Positions 22,706-34,529 of a DNA stretch of 64,000 bases are shown here, one piece after another. The notes under the pieces were generated by a model, which was not told where the DNA came from, did not search any database, and was given only the letters and a program-made list of their open reading frames with translations. The stretch lies in the NCBI GenBank assembly GCA_027625915.1, contig JANTQA010000063.1:3739501-3803500 (forward strand). The letters run 5' to 3'. Made by a program: the position numbers and the translations under genes. The stretch comes from Anaeramoeba flamelloides. Taxonomy: Eukaryota > Metamonada > Anaeramoebidae. Each line of letters opens with the position of its first letter. Position 1 is the stretch's first letter.

Positions 22706-24726
22706 TTAATTTAGATTATATTTCATTTTAATTTTTTTAATTTCATTTGGTAAATTTGTTTTTTCATTTAATTTATAGTATTCTGCAGCGTCCTGTAATT
22801 CTTCAACAATTATTTCAGGGTCGTCATCAGCGGTCAGCTCAATTTTCCCCGTATAAAGGAATTTGATTAGGACTTCAACACTTTCAACTGATTTCCCAGA
22901 ATAGTCTTTAACTGTATCATTTTTTTCTTTAATGTTCTCAAACATTTCTCTGAACAAGCCTGATCTCGCGATTAAAATGAATTTGTGTACTGGGATTTCA
23001 TCGAAATATTCTTCTTTTTCATCTTCTTCTTCTTCTTCTTCATCGTCTTCTTCGTCATTTTCTTTAACAAGGATCTTGAAATCTTTGGAATCTTCGTCGT
23101 TGAGCAGTTTAAACAAATCGTCTTCAATGTTTGCTTTGAATTCAAAGGTTAATCCTAGCAATTTAAAGATTTCTTGCAGGACACCAATATTCTCGATTTT
23201 GCCCGAATACACCCATTGGAGGAAAATGTTAATTTCCTCTTGATTTTTTGTCAATAAAATTTTGCTTATTTGATCGAGCTTGCAGCCAACCCTGCTTTCG
23301 ACAAGGGCCCTATGGACCGAGTAATCGTTGGCGACGGTTGAGTCTGTCATTTGCTTGTTTTCAAATAAATTCTGAAGGTCGTTTCTAATGGTGTTATGCT
23401 CAATAAGGTAGATGTAGTTGACGTCAAACCCACAGGAAATTCGGAACCTGCCTGTAGGCGGCAAATCAGGTAATTTGATTTTGCGTGGGACATCCCAGCT
23501 TGTAAACTCGCTTGTTGGCTGGTTCGAGGTGTAAAAGCCCCACCCATACATTTCATTTTCATCGGTAAGGAGGATGCTATGCCTTGAACCCCCGGTAATT
23601 TGCGCGACCCTTTTGTTGTCGAATGTGTTTAGTAAGGTAAACTTGTTTTTGCGTTGGCCAAGCCCATTCACAGTACCATCACCAGTCGTGTACAGCTTGC
23701 CTTCGTTCGTAAGAAGCAGTGAATGGCAATCGCACGCCACCATGTCCTGAATGTCCTCGGACTTCCAATCAGAGATTTTCACAGGCGAGAGCACATTCGT
23801 TTCTGATCCGTTCCCAAGCTCCCCATAGGCTCCGTTGCCGCAAGCAAATAATTCGTCATTCTCTGTAGTGTAAAAATACCTTTTACCGTGGCACCCACAA
23901 AATACTCGAGTAACATTTTCTGCAATTAAAATTGGTAATTGTCGATTTTCGTTCGTTCCATCTCCAACTCTTCCTTTTGATTTTATTTTGGAGAAAATAG
24001 TTTTTTGTTTTGATGATTTTTTTGAAAGAATTATTTTTGGTTTTGTGTTTTATGTTTTATGTTTTATGTTTTGTGTTTGTTGTTTTTTGTTTTTTGTTTT
24101 TTGTTTTTTGTTTTTTGTTTTTGAGTGAATTTTTAAATGATTCAATAAAAAAAAGAAAGGGAATGAAATATTTCAAAAAAGAAAATGAGAAAAAAAAAAA
24201 AAAAAAAAGAAAAGTGTTTTTCTTTTTTACCACCACTATTATAACCATTCACATAAAGTTGACCTTGTGTGGTAACGAAATAATTTGTAGCTGATCCCAT
24301 AGCTAGTTCTTTGATTAGCATGTCCTTTTCGGTAAAAAAAGTTACAAGCCTAGGCTTCTGCCAAGTGCTTGAGTATGGATCACTAAAAGGGATTTCATTA
24401 TAACTGTTTTGTGTTTTTCCATTGGCTAAAGAATATACGCGACCAGACTCTGTCAAAATTAGAAAGTTAAAATACCCAGAATGAATGTCTTTGATTTGTT
24501 CGTTTTCAATTTCCATATCAACTTTTGTATTAGTTTCGTAATTACATAAAAATAAAGTTAGCTTGTTGGTATCGTGCCATGCTAAGACCTCGTTTCCTTG
24601 GCCTGAAACAATTTTGTTGACTTCTTTGAGTGGGTCAAATGAACTCCAGTATGGGAGAAGACTGTTCTTAGTTAACGAAGAAAATTTTGTTAACCCAGAA
24701 AGATATATTTGTGGTTTTTCTTCCAT
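22706..24726 (-). CDS. RCC1-repeat protein with two BTB/POZ domains, two exons
   Basis: Exons are 24726-24231 and 23973-22706 (intron 257 nt, GTAAAA...AAAAG). The splice falls inside an RCC1 repeat and restores NGYNSGG|RVGDGTNEN in phase, giving about 587 residues. Residues 1-357 are RCC1-type blades with the G.G..G.LG and H(S/A)..L signatures (ACGNGAYGELGNG, YTTGDGTVNGLGQR, GGSRHSILLTDE, MYGWGF). Residues about 373-450 form one BTB (SVHRALVESRVG, then a helix ending FLQWVYSGKIE). Residues 458-575 form a second (DFKILVK, then VHKFILIARSGLFREMF and LIKFLYTGKIEL), split by an acidic insert of about 22 residues. BTB domains dimerise and recruit CUL3 ligases, and RCC1 propellers bind partners or act as exchange factors. 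It is likely a substrate adaptor. Two BTBs after one propeller is an unusual order. Confidence 0.9.
24040..24125. repeat. T-rich minisatellite inside the RCC1-BTB intron
   Basis: Tandem TTTTATG/TTTTGTG units pass into about six units of the heptamer TTTTTTG. All lie within intron 23974-24230. On the sense (-) strand it reads CAAAAAA repeats. Confidence 0.85.
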
Positions 24727-25329
24727 TGTAAAAATTAATTTTTTTTTTTCAAAAAAGTATGGAAATGTTGAAAAAATGACATTTTTATCTCCTCAAGTGA
24801 GAGTTTTTCCTGACTAAATCTTATTTGTTGGTTATTCAAAACACAATTCGTAACAATAAGGATTTTTCAATTTGTGTCTTCTTTAATGTTTGTTAAATTT
24901 TTGAAATCCTGATACTGGTATTTGAATTATAAACAGGAAAAATTGTCACTTCATTTTGGATTTCCTTTTTTCAAATAGAAATGGAAACTAACCACTTCTT
25001 TGAGAAGGCAATTTAATAAAGAAAAAATTGGAAAAGGAAGTGGAAATTTTATCCCATTTAAAATTCAAATGCTAGTAAAGTTCCCTATTTTCAGATTGAA
25101 GAATAGACGATTTGTTAAGGTACCTTTTACTTTGATTTATTTTTTTGACCAAAGGAAATCAAGTGCTTAGTTGAACATGGATATAATTAAAAATGAATAA
25201 ACAAACTCACATATCAATTATAGAGAAATGAGTAATCTTCTTTCAAAGAATTTTTTTTTTTACCGTACCCTGAATAGATCCTGTTTTGAAAATTGTTTGT
25301 GTTTTTGATTCATAATACATGTTTTTTTT

Positions 25330-26180
25330 TCCCAATTTTCACAAAATCACAATTATTTTTCGTTTTTCTTCAAGATCAATTTAGAATAATAAATTGATTT
25401 GGTTTATAGTTAGTATTCAAATTATGTTTTAAAATGTTTAAAGTGTGTCAAAATTCAAGCATTTTGGCGATTAAGGATCGATTCATTACATTAAAATTTT
25501 TTTTCTGAAAGGGAAAAAACATTTTAGTGATTTTAGTGATTTTTATGAGGACCAAACACCAATCAAAAACCAACCAACCTATGATGTACGATCGATCTCC
25601 AAAAATCAACAACTAAAGATGAGGTCATTTTTAGAAAAAAGAGCCAAAGAATGACACTCAATTTCCAATTAGAATGGTTCGAATATACAATTTTGAAAAC
25701 AGCTATGTCAGTTCCGAAGTGTCACTATTTGGCGCTGTTTGAGATCTTGGTGGCTTTTTTTTTTCTTTTTTTTCATTTTCCAAATGAGTTATTATTTTAG
25801 TAGAATGTTATATAATCCTTACTTGGTCAAATGTAAAGAGTTCCAAAATAACCACAAATCGGATTAAATGCAATTAAATTGGTTGTGAACTTCAAGATGG
25901 AAATTTGTTTTAAATTAAAGAAATTAAACCATTTGGAAATCGACACTGAGAAAAGATGATTTTTTTTATTAAATTTTGGATTTTTTGAAATTGTGAACTC
26001 TTTTAAACTTATTTTTCTTCGTTGAATTTTTTGTCAAAGATGATTTAATGAAATTTTTTTTTTTGTTATTTGAATTTTGTCAACTAAAAGAAGGACTATT
26101 TCATAATACCCTTTTAGGTCTCAGGTCACACACACACACACACACCCTGGGTATGGAGTACATTCACGTAAATGACAAGA
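25330..26180 (-). repeat. Dispersed repeat H, copy H2 (inverted relative to H1)
   Basis: Reverse complement of H1: GATCTCCAAAAATCAACAAC, TGACACTCAATTTCC and CCAAAATAACCACA appear in the opposite order. A (CA)n tract at 26128-26146 lies beside the shared CCCTGGGTATG block and may have grown after the duplication. Confidence 0.6.
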
Positions 26181-26204
26181 CCCTTAAAATGATATTTGAA
26201 TATT

Positions 26205-27141
26205 TTAAGTGACTAGTCACTATTAAATTTTTTTAGGTAAATTTAATTGAGATTTAGAATTTTTTTTGCCAATTACTTAGATTTGAAATTAAAGTGAAAA
26301 ACTTCTTATTATAGTAATGAAATCTCGAGAAATGACATTCATTAAATTTAGTTATTGTTTTTATAGAAATAAAAATTTTTCAATTTTTTGCACTTTTTTG
26401 AAAGTTGCTTTTTTTCAACTTTTCACAAAAATATAAAAAAATAAAAAAAATATGAGCAAGAAAGCAAAACATTGTTGTGTTTGTGCAAGACCTACAAAAA
26501 ATAGTTTAAAAAATAAACCTGAAAAGGTTTTTTTGGATTTGTATGAAAAAACAGTTTGATTAGAAAAAAATATGCAATATATGCTTTATTCAAAATAAAA
26601 GATTTTCTTTCTTTTCTTGTACCATTCTTTTTTTTTCATGAATTTACTTTTTAAGTTTACACTCTTTTGTTTTTGTTGAATTTTAAGTTTTAAAAAGTTG
26701 TCCCAATATATCATTCCAAAATTTTTTGCCAGAGTCAAAAAAAATCAAAGAAAAGATTAAGAACTATTTTTTAAAAAGGTAATTATTGATAAAACAAATC
26801 GGGTTCTTTAGAGAGTCCAGCTGGATGAACAGAAGTGAAAGAGAAAATATTCACTAGTTTTAAATTATTTTTTCATTTTTCAAAATGAGTTTAAATATTA
26901 TTTTTAAGAAAATAATTAAATCCAAAATTAATTAAAAAATTCTCATCCATTAAAGATATTTTTTTAAAAAACAATTTTAAAAGTCACTATTTTTGACAGA
27001 ATTATAAAATTTTAAAAAAATAAGAACTCAAACTTCTAACATTGAAAAAACCTGTCTTTTTTCAATTTTAAGCATATTTCAAGATAAGGATTCCTTATTT
27101 AGTTATTAGTTAAAAAAAAATAATAGATACTAGTCACTTAA
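26205..27141. mobile_element. Family C long element, copy C2, TTAA at both ends
   Basis: Left TTAAGTGACTAGTCACTATT. The right end reads inwards as TTAAGTGACTAGTATCTATT. The ends match at roughly 17 of the first 20 bases, and both carry TTAA. At 937 bp it is five times longer than C1 and C3, yet its terminal blocks (AAATTTTTTTAGGTAAATTT, ATAAGGATTCC) match theirs. No transposase frame is visible, so it is a longer non-autonomous or internally decayed copy. Confidence 0.65.
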
Positions 27142-27981
27142 GGCGATAAATTTTGATTTTTTTTAGATTATTTTTTAAAAAAAAATATAACAAGATTGTA
27201 AAATTTATTGGAAATCACACAAACCCTAAGAGAGCTTAAAAATTACAAATTAGAATGAACAACAAAAGAAAACATCACTAATTTGAAAAAAAAAATCCAG
27301 GGTGAAGCATCATATCAGTTTTTATAGACTATTTTTAGATGTATTTGATTTTTTATAAATGATTGATTATTGATAATTTGTTGAAAAAATTAACTATTTT
27401 TAAGATCTCCTAAGAAAATCATGATATTTTGTTCTAAAAGAAAATTCCATTTGTGGTTGTGAGCCACATTGATAATAATTTATGAAATTATTATTTAAAG
27501 TTAATTTTTTTCTTCTAAGAATCAATTTTTGTATTCATTTACTGGTTTATGAGATTCTAAAAGTTTACCAATTAAAAATTATGGTTAACTTTTTTTCTCA
27601 TATGTAAAACTAATTATGTAGAATCAATTGTCTTAAAATAAAGTGATCTGCAAAGCCTATATCATAAAACCCATCTTTCAAAATAAAACCCGGGTGTTTT
27701 TTTTTTCTTTTTGTTCCAATTAGGCATCTAATTTAATTTCCTGGTAGTATAAAAAAGATGTAATCTATTATGAAAGCCAATCCATTAATTTATTGAAGTA
27801 GATAACAAATTATGAATTAGATTTTTTTGAATTTTTTTTGTATACTATCTTATCAATTTTGAATTCTTAATGATAAAATATCTATTTGGTCTATAATGTA
27901 AGAATGTAAAAAATTATTTAATAACCCTTTTGAGTGAAATTTTTTGAATAATTTGTAGAAGAAAAAAGGTTTTTTGTTACT

Positions 27982-28162
27982 CTAAGGGACTAGTCTCTAT
28001 AATTTTTTTTTTTTTGACCAATTTCGAAATAAGGATTCGATATCTAGGAATATTTTTAATATTGAAAATAAAAATGTGTTTTCGAATCTAAGTAATTGGC
28101 AAAAAAATTTCACATTCTATATTAAATTTAGGTAAAAAAAATAATTGAGATCATTTCCTTAA
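27982..28162. mobile_element. Family C short element, copy C3
   Basis: Left CTAAGGGACTAGTCTCTATA, right ...TCATTTCCTTAA. Inside, ATAAGGATTC, TATCTAGGAATATTTTT and CTAAGTAATTGGCAAAAAAA match C1 in reverse order. 181 bp, non-coding. Confidence 0.6.
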
Positions 28163-28469
28163 ACTATTGGAAATTTTTCGAGGTAACCAAAGATTTTTTC
28201 AATGATAAAATACAATTAAAGTGTAACATTTATATTTAAAAATTTCGCAAGTTTAAACTTGATAGATTAAAAAATTATGATGATCAAAAATAAAAAAAAA
28301 TAAAGTCTAATTTTCAAACCATAAAAAAAATCACATATAATTTAGATCAGATTAAACCCCATTCTAAAAATTTGTACACACCCAAAATCAAAAAAAAAGA
28401 TAGAAAAAAAAAACTCAGTTGATTATATTTTTTCAAATGTAATATAAAACCAGATTTAAGAAACAAAGT

Positions 28470-28890
28470 ATTAAAGTTTTTATAAGTAATCATTTCCACC
28501 CAAATAAAAGAAAAAAATATAAAACTCAAAAATAAAAATCGGTGTGTCTAAAATAATAAAAATTTCGAAAAATATTTGTATTGGTAAATTTGTTAAAATT
28601 TCACCAATAATTGTTGATCGATAAAATGGTTATATACCATCGACTAATTACATATGATTTTTCTATTTAACAAACTCAACTCTAACCTTCTATCAACCAT
28701 CGAAAAAATTTTCTTAGATCTAACCAACCAGATTACGTAAATGGATAAAAAGGAAACGAAAACAGTACAAAAAAGACAAAAAATCAAAACATATTTTTGT
28801 CAAATCAAAATTATTTTCAAATTGAATATAAAGTGTAGTATTACTATTCTTTCAATGTTCTAAACTGTGTCCAAATTCTTGGAATTTAGT
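28470..28890 (+). repeat. Dispersed repeat F, copy F1
   Basis: About 420 bp shared with 40895-41325. Shared blocks include TTTTTATAAGTAAT, CCCAAATAAAAGAAAAAAAT, CCAATAATTGTTGA, CCTTCTATCAACCAT and GTGTCCAAA. In this copy the frame corresponding to the F2 ORF is broken by stops. Confidence 0.6.
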
Positions 28891-29934
28891 TTATTTTCTC
28901 TCTTTTAGTAAAGTAAATGTCATTCAAAAAAATAAAATTGATTAACGTTAAAACTCAATGAATGAAGAAAAACAATTTTAGAGGATGAAATAACTGTATT
29001 CAAATCAAGTTTAAAAATGATATTTTACAATAAATATATCATACTTTTTTGAAAATAGCATATAAGAACTAAGAAATTCATAGTTATTAAGCAAAAATTA
29101 ACAAAAAAAAAAAAAAAATAATTTTAAGAAATTTTTATTGGTGTTGTTTTAAGAAAAATCTATAATATATCCCCAATTATCATTTTCTATTTTTGTTTTT
29201 TGAAAACTATAATGGAGAAAAAAAAAAAAAATTTAAGATCTAAAAATAATATCACCAAATCCTTAAATTGAAGCGTAGAATTTGAAAGTGAATATCGGGG
29301 TAAAAAAAATTTAATTTTACAAAAGTTATTCTTTAATTTCAATTAGAATACATCAAAAATTATCATTATTTTATTTTATTTATTAAAGTAAAAATATCTA
29401 CTGAATTTTTAAGTTAATTGTTTGAAAATTTTTGAATACAATTCGAGAAAAAAAATAAAATTTTATCTATTTCTAGTAAATATTCAAAAAGGTAAATTTT
29501 ATTTTTAAATGGAAATCTAAATGATAGATTTATATTTTAATTTTCACAAATTATATTGTATTGTATTGTATTTTATTATATTAACATTATATTTGATAAT
29601 ATTCGAAAAACTATTGATTTATTTGGCATTTTTTTATAATTAATTATTTTATTTTTAAAAAAATTTCTTGTTTTTTCGTTATTTTTTTAATCAATGTTAA
29701 AATTTCCAATTGAGCCATAAGTAAAAAAGTAATTATAATAAATGCATATAACCAGTGAAATATACCATAAATTAATTAATCGGTATATTAACATTATCAT
29801 TATTATCATCATGATAATGATCTTGATCATGCTTTAAAATCACAAGTTTAATCAAAATCTTTTTAGTAAAAAAACTTTAATATCAAAGGTTTACATTAAA
29901 CCAATTTCTCAAATGAATTAAAAGAAACAAGCAT

Positions 29935-31080
29935 TTAATTAAAATTTTCTCCCCAAACCGAAGAGTTAAATAACGGGCAATTATTATCATTCTCAAAACT
30001 GTCCATATTATTGGAAGGGTTCATTTCTTTCCCAATTATTTCAAACCCACAATCATAAAAGACTCCACTGGTCTCTAAAATGGCCTCTTGTTGTAATTCT
30101 AAAAGGGAATTATTTTTTGATATTTTCCAATTTAAATCTTTTTCAAATAAGTTGCAGCCGTTCATACCGGAATATTTGTTTTTGAAATTTTTTTCAAATT
30201 CAAGATTCAAAAACTCAATTTGTTTTCGATGATCAAAATATTCGTGTTCTTGCTTTTTTTCATTTTGTTCTTTGTTTTCTGTTTTTTCCTTGTTTTCTCT
30301 TTTTTCAAATTGTTCTGTTTCTTCTATTTCATCATTTCGCTCTGTTTCTGCTTGTTTTTCTTTTTCATCTTGTCTTTCTTTTATATGAGTTTCATCGATT
30401 TTATCTATTACGTCTATTTTCTCTATTTCATTGAGTTCTTCAATTTTGTCTCTTGTCTGTGTTTGCTTATTGTGATTATTGCACGCAGGCTTCTTTGTTA
30501 TTTGGGTTGTTGGCTGGATTTTTTTTAATTGTTCAACTTGTTGCCTTAAAAGCAAATTTTGTTGTGAGATTTGGTTAAGTTGGTGATTTAAATTTTGATT
30601 TTCACTTTTTAATTGGTTTGTTTCGTGCTCTAATTGTTGAAGAAAGTTTTTTCTTTTTTCTCGAAACCTTTTCGCATTTGTTCGATTCCTTTCCTTTTTT
30701 CTCTTTTTGATTTCTTCAACTGTTAGCTTTTCTTTCACCTTTCGACTTTTTGATATGATTATTCCGCCTTTGGTTTGGATTTTTGGTTTCTTTTTGCAAA
30801 TTGTTTCCCTTTGTCGTGGCTCACACAATTTGTTTCTTTTCCTTGAGGTGTTGTCATTTCTTTTATCATTATTTTTGGAGACCATGATGATCTTGGAATA
30901 TGTTTTGGTGAAGATCCTGATTTTTTTTAAATTCTTTTTTTTTTTTGCTTTTTTTTTGAGACATGTCGAGTATTTTTTCTTTCTCAGTAACGGTTTTAGG
31001 ATCTGCTTCTTTGACAATAGCTCAATTTCTACAAGTGGTGCATTTGTGTTTTGGATTTGTGGGCTGTTTTGGGAACACAT
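29935..31080 (-). CDS. bZIP transcription factor, 381 residues
   Basis: Intronless frame from ATG 31080 to 29935. The basic region (residues about 125-145) has the invariant Asn132 and Arg140 eight residues apart, and the zipper follows with d-position residues L150, L157, L164, I171, L178 and L185. Arg140 to the first leucine is ten residues, as in GCN4. Between Asn and Arg the usual A-A-x-x-S is Asn-Ala-Lys-Arg-Phe, so DNA specificity may differ. Residues 30-115 are strongly Lys/Arg-rich (nuclear localisation). Residues 205-290 are Glu/Lys-rich. The C-terminus is acidic and Asn/aromatic-rich, like an activation domain. ATG 30885 (MVSKNND) is an alternative start if the Lys-rich leader is not translated. 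It acts in the nucleus, as a dimer; target genes are unknown. Confidence 0.88.
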   Translation of the reverse strand: MCSQNSPQIQNTNAPLVEIELLSKKQILKPLLRKKKYSTCLKKKAKKKKNLKKIRIFTKTYSKIIMVSKNNDKRNDNTSRKRNKLCEPRQRETICKKKPKIQTKGGIIISKSRKVKEKLTVEEIKKRKKERNRTNAKRFREKRKNFLQQLEHETNQLKSENQNLNHQLNQISQQNLLLRQQVEQLKKIQPTTQITKKPACNNHNKQTQTRDKIEELNEIEKIDVIDKIDETHIKERQDEKEKQAETERNDEIEETEQFEKRENKEKTENKEQNEKKQEHEYFDHRKQIEFLNLEFEKNFKNKYSGMNGCNLFEKDLNWKISKNNSLLELQQEAILETSGVFYDCGFEIIGKEMNPSNNMDSFENDNNCPLFNSSVWGENFN

Positions 31081-31827
31081 AATAATCTATGAGTAAAAGA
31101 ACTAATACAATAAAAAAAAAAAATAACTTTTGCAAAATATTTATTTTCAAATTGGAAATATCTTAATCTCGAATGCATACCTCATTTTCTTTTTAAAGTG
31201 AATTCTCAAAAATTTGTAAAAAAATCTATTTTTTTTTTACTCATCCTTCAGAGACTGTTAAATTTACAATCAAAAAAGTTTGAATTTTGGTCAAGTCTCA
31301 AAAAAAAAAAAACCCTATAAGGTGAGCTCATCATTTTTAATTGATTTGTGAAGATTTTTGTCTTTTTTCAGCTAAATAATCATCAAAAAATATTCGGAGA
31401 AATGGAAATCTAACTTTTTAATTATTTTATTGAGAAATTACAGTATTACGTAATTTTGAGATTTTCTTTGAAAATATTTATTGGGTCTAAAACATAAACA
31501 AATTGGATTTAATTTGTGGGTTAAAATTTTTTTTACTGATCAAGAAAAGGTTGAAATATTTTTTTCCAGAACAATAAAGTAAGATTTTTCTTACTTAAAA
31601 TTTGATATATTTTCTTCAAACTTCCAATTCCTTTCAACCCTTATCTTTTTACTTGATTGGATAATAAAGATGAGAGAAGAAAAAAAAATTGTTTTAAGGA
31701 CAAGGTACCTAAGATGTGGATTGGTGAACAATCTTTACCAACTGCTATCATTTGAGAAGAGTGATCAAGAAGAGAAGGAATGTTCAAAATTTTCTCAATA
31801 ACGGAAATTTTCAATATTTTTTCATTT

Positions 31828-32052
31828 TTCTGTTAAGAGTAAAATAAAAAGATCAAAATTTTCATTCAGCTTTCCAAAAAAGCCCATTCCTTACTATTTC
31901 AAATAAATTATTAAAGTCACGATTCTCAAACGGAAATAAATAATTTAAGCTTCATTTACTTGTTTAAAAATTTGAAATGTTACATCAATTTGAAAATCTT
32001 TTTTCGAAATAGTTGAAGAAACAATCTGTTTGCTGTATTTTACAACAAATAG
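31828..32052 (+). mobile_element. Family G element, copy G2
   Basis: Left block CTGTTAAGAGTAAAATAAAA, then AGATCAAAATTTTCATTCAG. The right edge is ACAACAAATAGT. Same order as G3, with diverged middle. Confidence 0.5.
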
Positions 32053-32275
32053 TAATTATTTTCTCAGAATTTACACACCTTGACTTAACATATAATTGAT
32101 TAATTGGTTAGGAAAAAAATAAAACTATTTGGGAAAAAATGATCAACAAGACTTTTAATTACAAACATTAATTCGGAACCTGACAATTAAATGTCAAGTA
32201 AGGTCTATTAATAAAAGAAAAAATCAAAGATTGAAGACAAGTGGAAGACTCAACAAAATACCAGTTTTTTTCTCA

Positions 32276-32506
32276 AACTACTGTTAATTAGAAAATAAAA
32301 AAATCAAAATTTTCATTCATTTTTCTAAAAAATCTATCAAAAATTAAAACCAGTCCCCAAAATCTCCAATACTAAAAAGATAAATTAATAATTTTATCTT
32401 TGTTTTGGAATTAAAAAATTTGAAATTTAACATGATTAATAAAATCTTTTTTTGGAAAGCTGAATGAAAATTGTGTTTAATTTATTTTTCAACAAATAAT
32501 ATCTTT
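32276..32506 (+). mobile_element. Family G element, copy G3
   Basis: Left ACTGTTAATTAGAAAATAAA. Inner inverted pair: TTTTCATTCA(T)TTTTCTAAAAAA against TTTTTTTGGAAAGCTGAATG. Right edge TTTTTCAACAAATAAT. It is the clearest inverted-repeat copy of the three. Confidence 0.55.
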
Positions 32507-34339
32507 TGATATGTTTTTTTATTTCACGGATCTATACTATTATTTTCCAATTAATAAATAAAAATTTTTATTTCAATTTCCAAAATGAATATGAATTCTA
32601 ACAGCTACAAACAAATCAGCAGAGTAAAAATTTTGTCTTAGAGTTATATATGGAAGTTTATATTATTGCCTAAAAAAATCATTTCTATATGATATTGTAA
32701 AGATCTTTAGATTTTCTTCAACTTATAAACTAGAAAACTATTTTGGAAGTGTATTAAAAATTTTCATTTTTTAATTCGTAAATAATAGTAATTAAAAATT
32801 TTTTTAAAAAAACTTGGACTATTTTTGAGATCTTCAAAATCTCTATTGAGATTTTGATCATCAATGGGATTTTCATTTTTTTTTTTTTTGGTTCAATTGT
32901 AAAATCATAAAATGGATTATTCTTTGAAGTTAATTTTTTCTTCTACTGCCAATTGGATTACAAATGGGAAATTTTTTTGCCCCCTTTTACATGTTTAACT
33001 TTTTTTTTCTGATGGGCAAGATCAAGGTAAAATATAAATTAAAATATTTTTTTATATAAATTATATATTGATTTTCACAATATAAGTTTGGAAATTGTGG
33101 TGATTTATTCGATAGAGACGATTTTGTTAATTTTTTTTTTTGAAAGGCGGAAAGAAAATTAAGTGTCTTTATTTTTCAGGAAATAGAATTATAGGTTTGA
33201 ATCTTCTTGTAACTTTATTTGATTTTTGGAAAAACAACTGTTCTACTAATAAAAACAGAATAAAATTAATTAGTGTAAATTGGATATTCATATTCCTTTA
33301 AGTGTAATTCTCATTCCAATAGAGATAATTTTTTCATTTTCTAATTATAAACGAAATTTCATAATCTATAACCCTATATTTACTTTTTTTTATTTTATTT
33401 TTTTAAAGAAAAACAAATATTGCTGGTGTATAGAACTGAATACTAAAATAGTAATTTTTTTATTAGAATAGATATCTTCAATTTATAAAAATTTTTATTT
33501 TCAAAATTTGATTTTTAATAGAACAATTAATTTGAAATGGTGTTTAGTTACTCTTTTGACGATTTTAAAACATTGAAACTTCAATTTTTTGTAAATCCTT
33601 TCGACTTAAATTTTACTCGTTACTCAATCTGGTATTCAAAAATGTGTATAGAATTTTATTTCAAAAAAAATAATAAAATTTCCCATCTCAAAACATTCAA
33701 ATCAAAAAAAAAAAAAAACCATTTTGGATTATTAATTGTGATCTTATTTAACCAATTTCAAGATCAAGATCTTCGAAAAAACTTTTTGTTGTATTTGTAA
33801 TGGATTATAGATTCAAATAAAGAACTATTTTATCGCCCGACTCTGAGTCATCAACCAATCGAATCAGAAGCCCAAAATTTTGAAAATCCAAAGTCGTATT
33901 TATCGATAAATATCAAATAAACAATTAAACAGTTTATATCAATTTTAGAAATGATTTGTGTGTTAAGAGAATTTATACAGGAAAACCTTTTTTGTTTCAT
34001 CGTCTCACAAAAACTGAGATTAAAAATTGTTGCATTTAAAAATGATCGAATGGATCAATGAGAAAGGAGTAAAGACATTAAATTGCCTCAATTTTTGAAG
34101 AAAAAACATTTTTCGATAATTATCAATCCTATTCTGAAGCTATTGGGGGTTCGGTGCATTATAATACGAATCAAATAATTCAGAAGATAAAAATCAAAAA
34201 AAAAATTGTTTTTTGTTGTTATCTATATTTATTTCTTGTGTCCGTTTAAATTATTCAAACAAGAAAAAAACCCAGTTTGTTTTTCAACTTTTTTCTTTTT
34301 TTTTTTTTTTGCTTTTTAATTTTTTTTTTATTTTTCAAT

Positions 34340-34494
34340 TTAATCTTGTTTTTTGTTTTGGATTTGTTTTTTGTGTTTCATTGGGATACCACCTTCTCTG
34401 AAATTGTGTTTGAATCTTCTTGGGAGGTTTTTCATGTATCTCATTCTTCCAGTTCCAAGAGTTCTTCTTCTTTTTGCTTTTGCTGCCCAATTAT

Positions 34495-34529
<35 letters not shown>

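Larger units (their letters stand above)
24727..29934. other. Repeat-rich spacer, no gene
   Basis: Contains repeat H2 (25330-26180) with a CA tract, family C elements C2 (26205-27141) and C3 (27982-28162), and repeat F1 (28470-28890). The rest is A/T-rich with no open frame of protein-like composition. Promoters for the RCC1-BTB gene would lie above 24726; none was recognised. Confidence 0.55.
31081..34339. other. A/T-rich spacer with two family G elements
   Basis: Repeats at 31828-32052 and 32276-32506. Small open stretches at 33280-33471 and 33537-33800 are Phe/Lys/Ile/Asn-rich and match nothing I recognise. A patch at 33828-33900 (CGCCCGACTCTGAGTCATCA) is richer in G and C, with no tRNA-like fold seen. 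Confidence 0.5.

Noticed and set aside
23790-23794. Start of the BTB protein at 23794
   Set aside because: That position is a GTG valine inside an RCC1 repeat; the frame continues upstream to a splice site that joins it to the exon starting at 24726.
30220-31096. Phe-rich + strand frames resembling membrane proteins
   Set aside because: They are the antisense of the Lys/Glu-rich bZIP gene.
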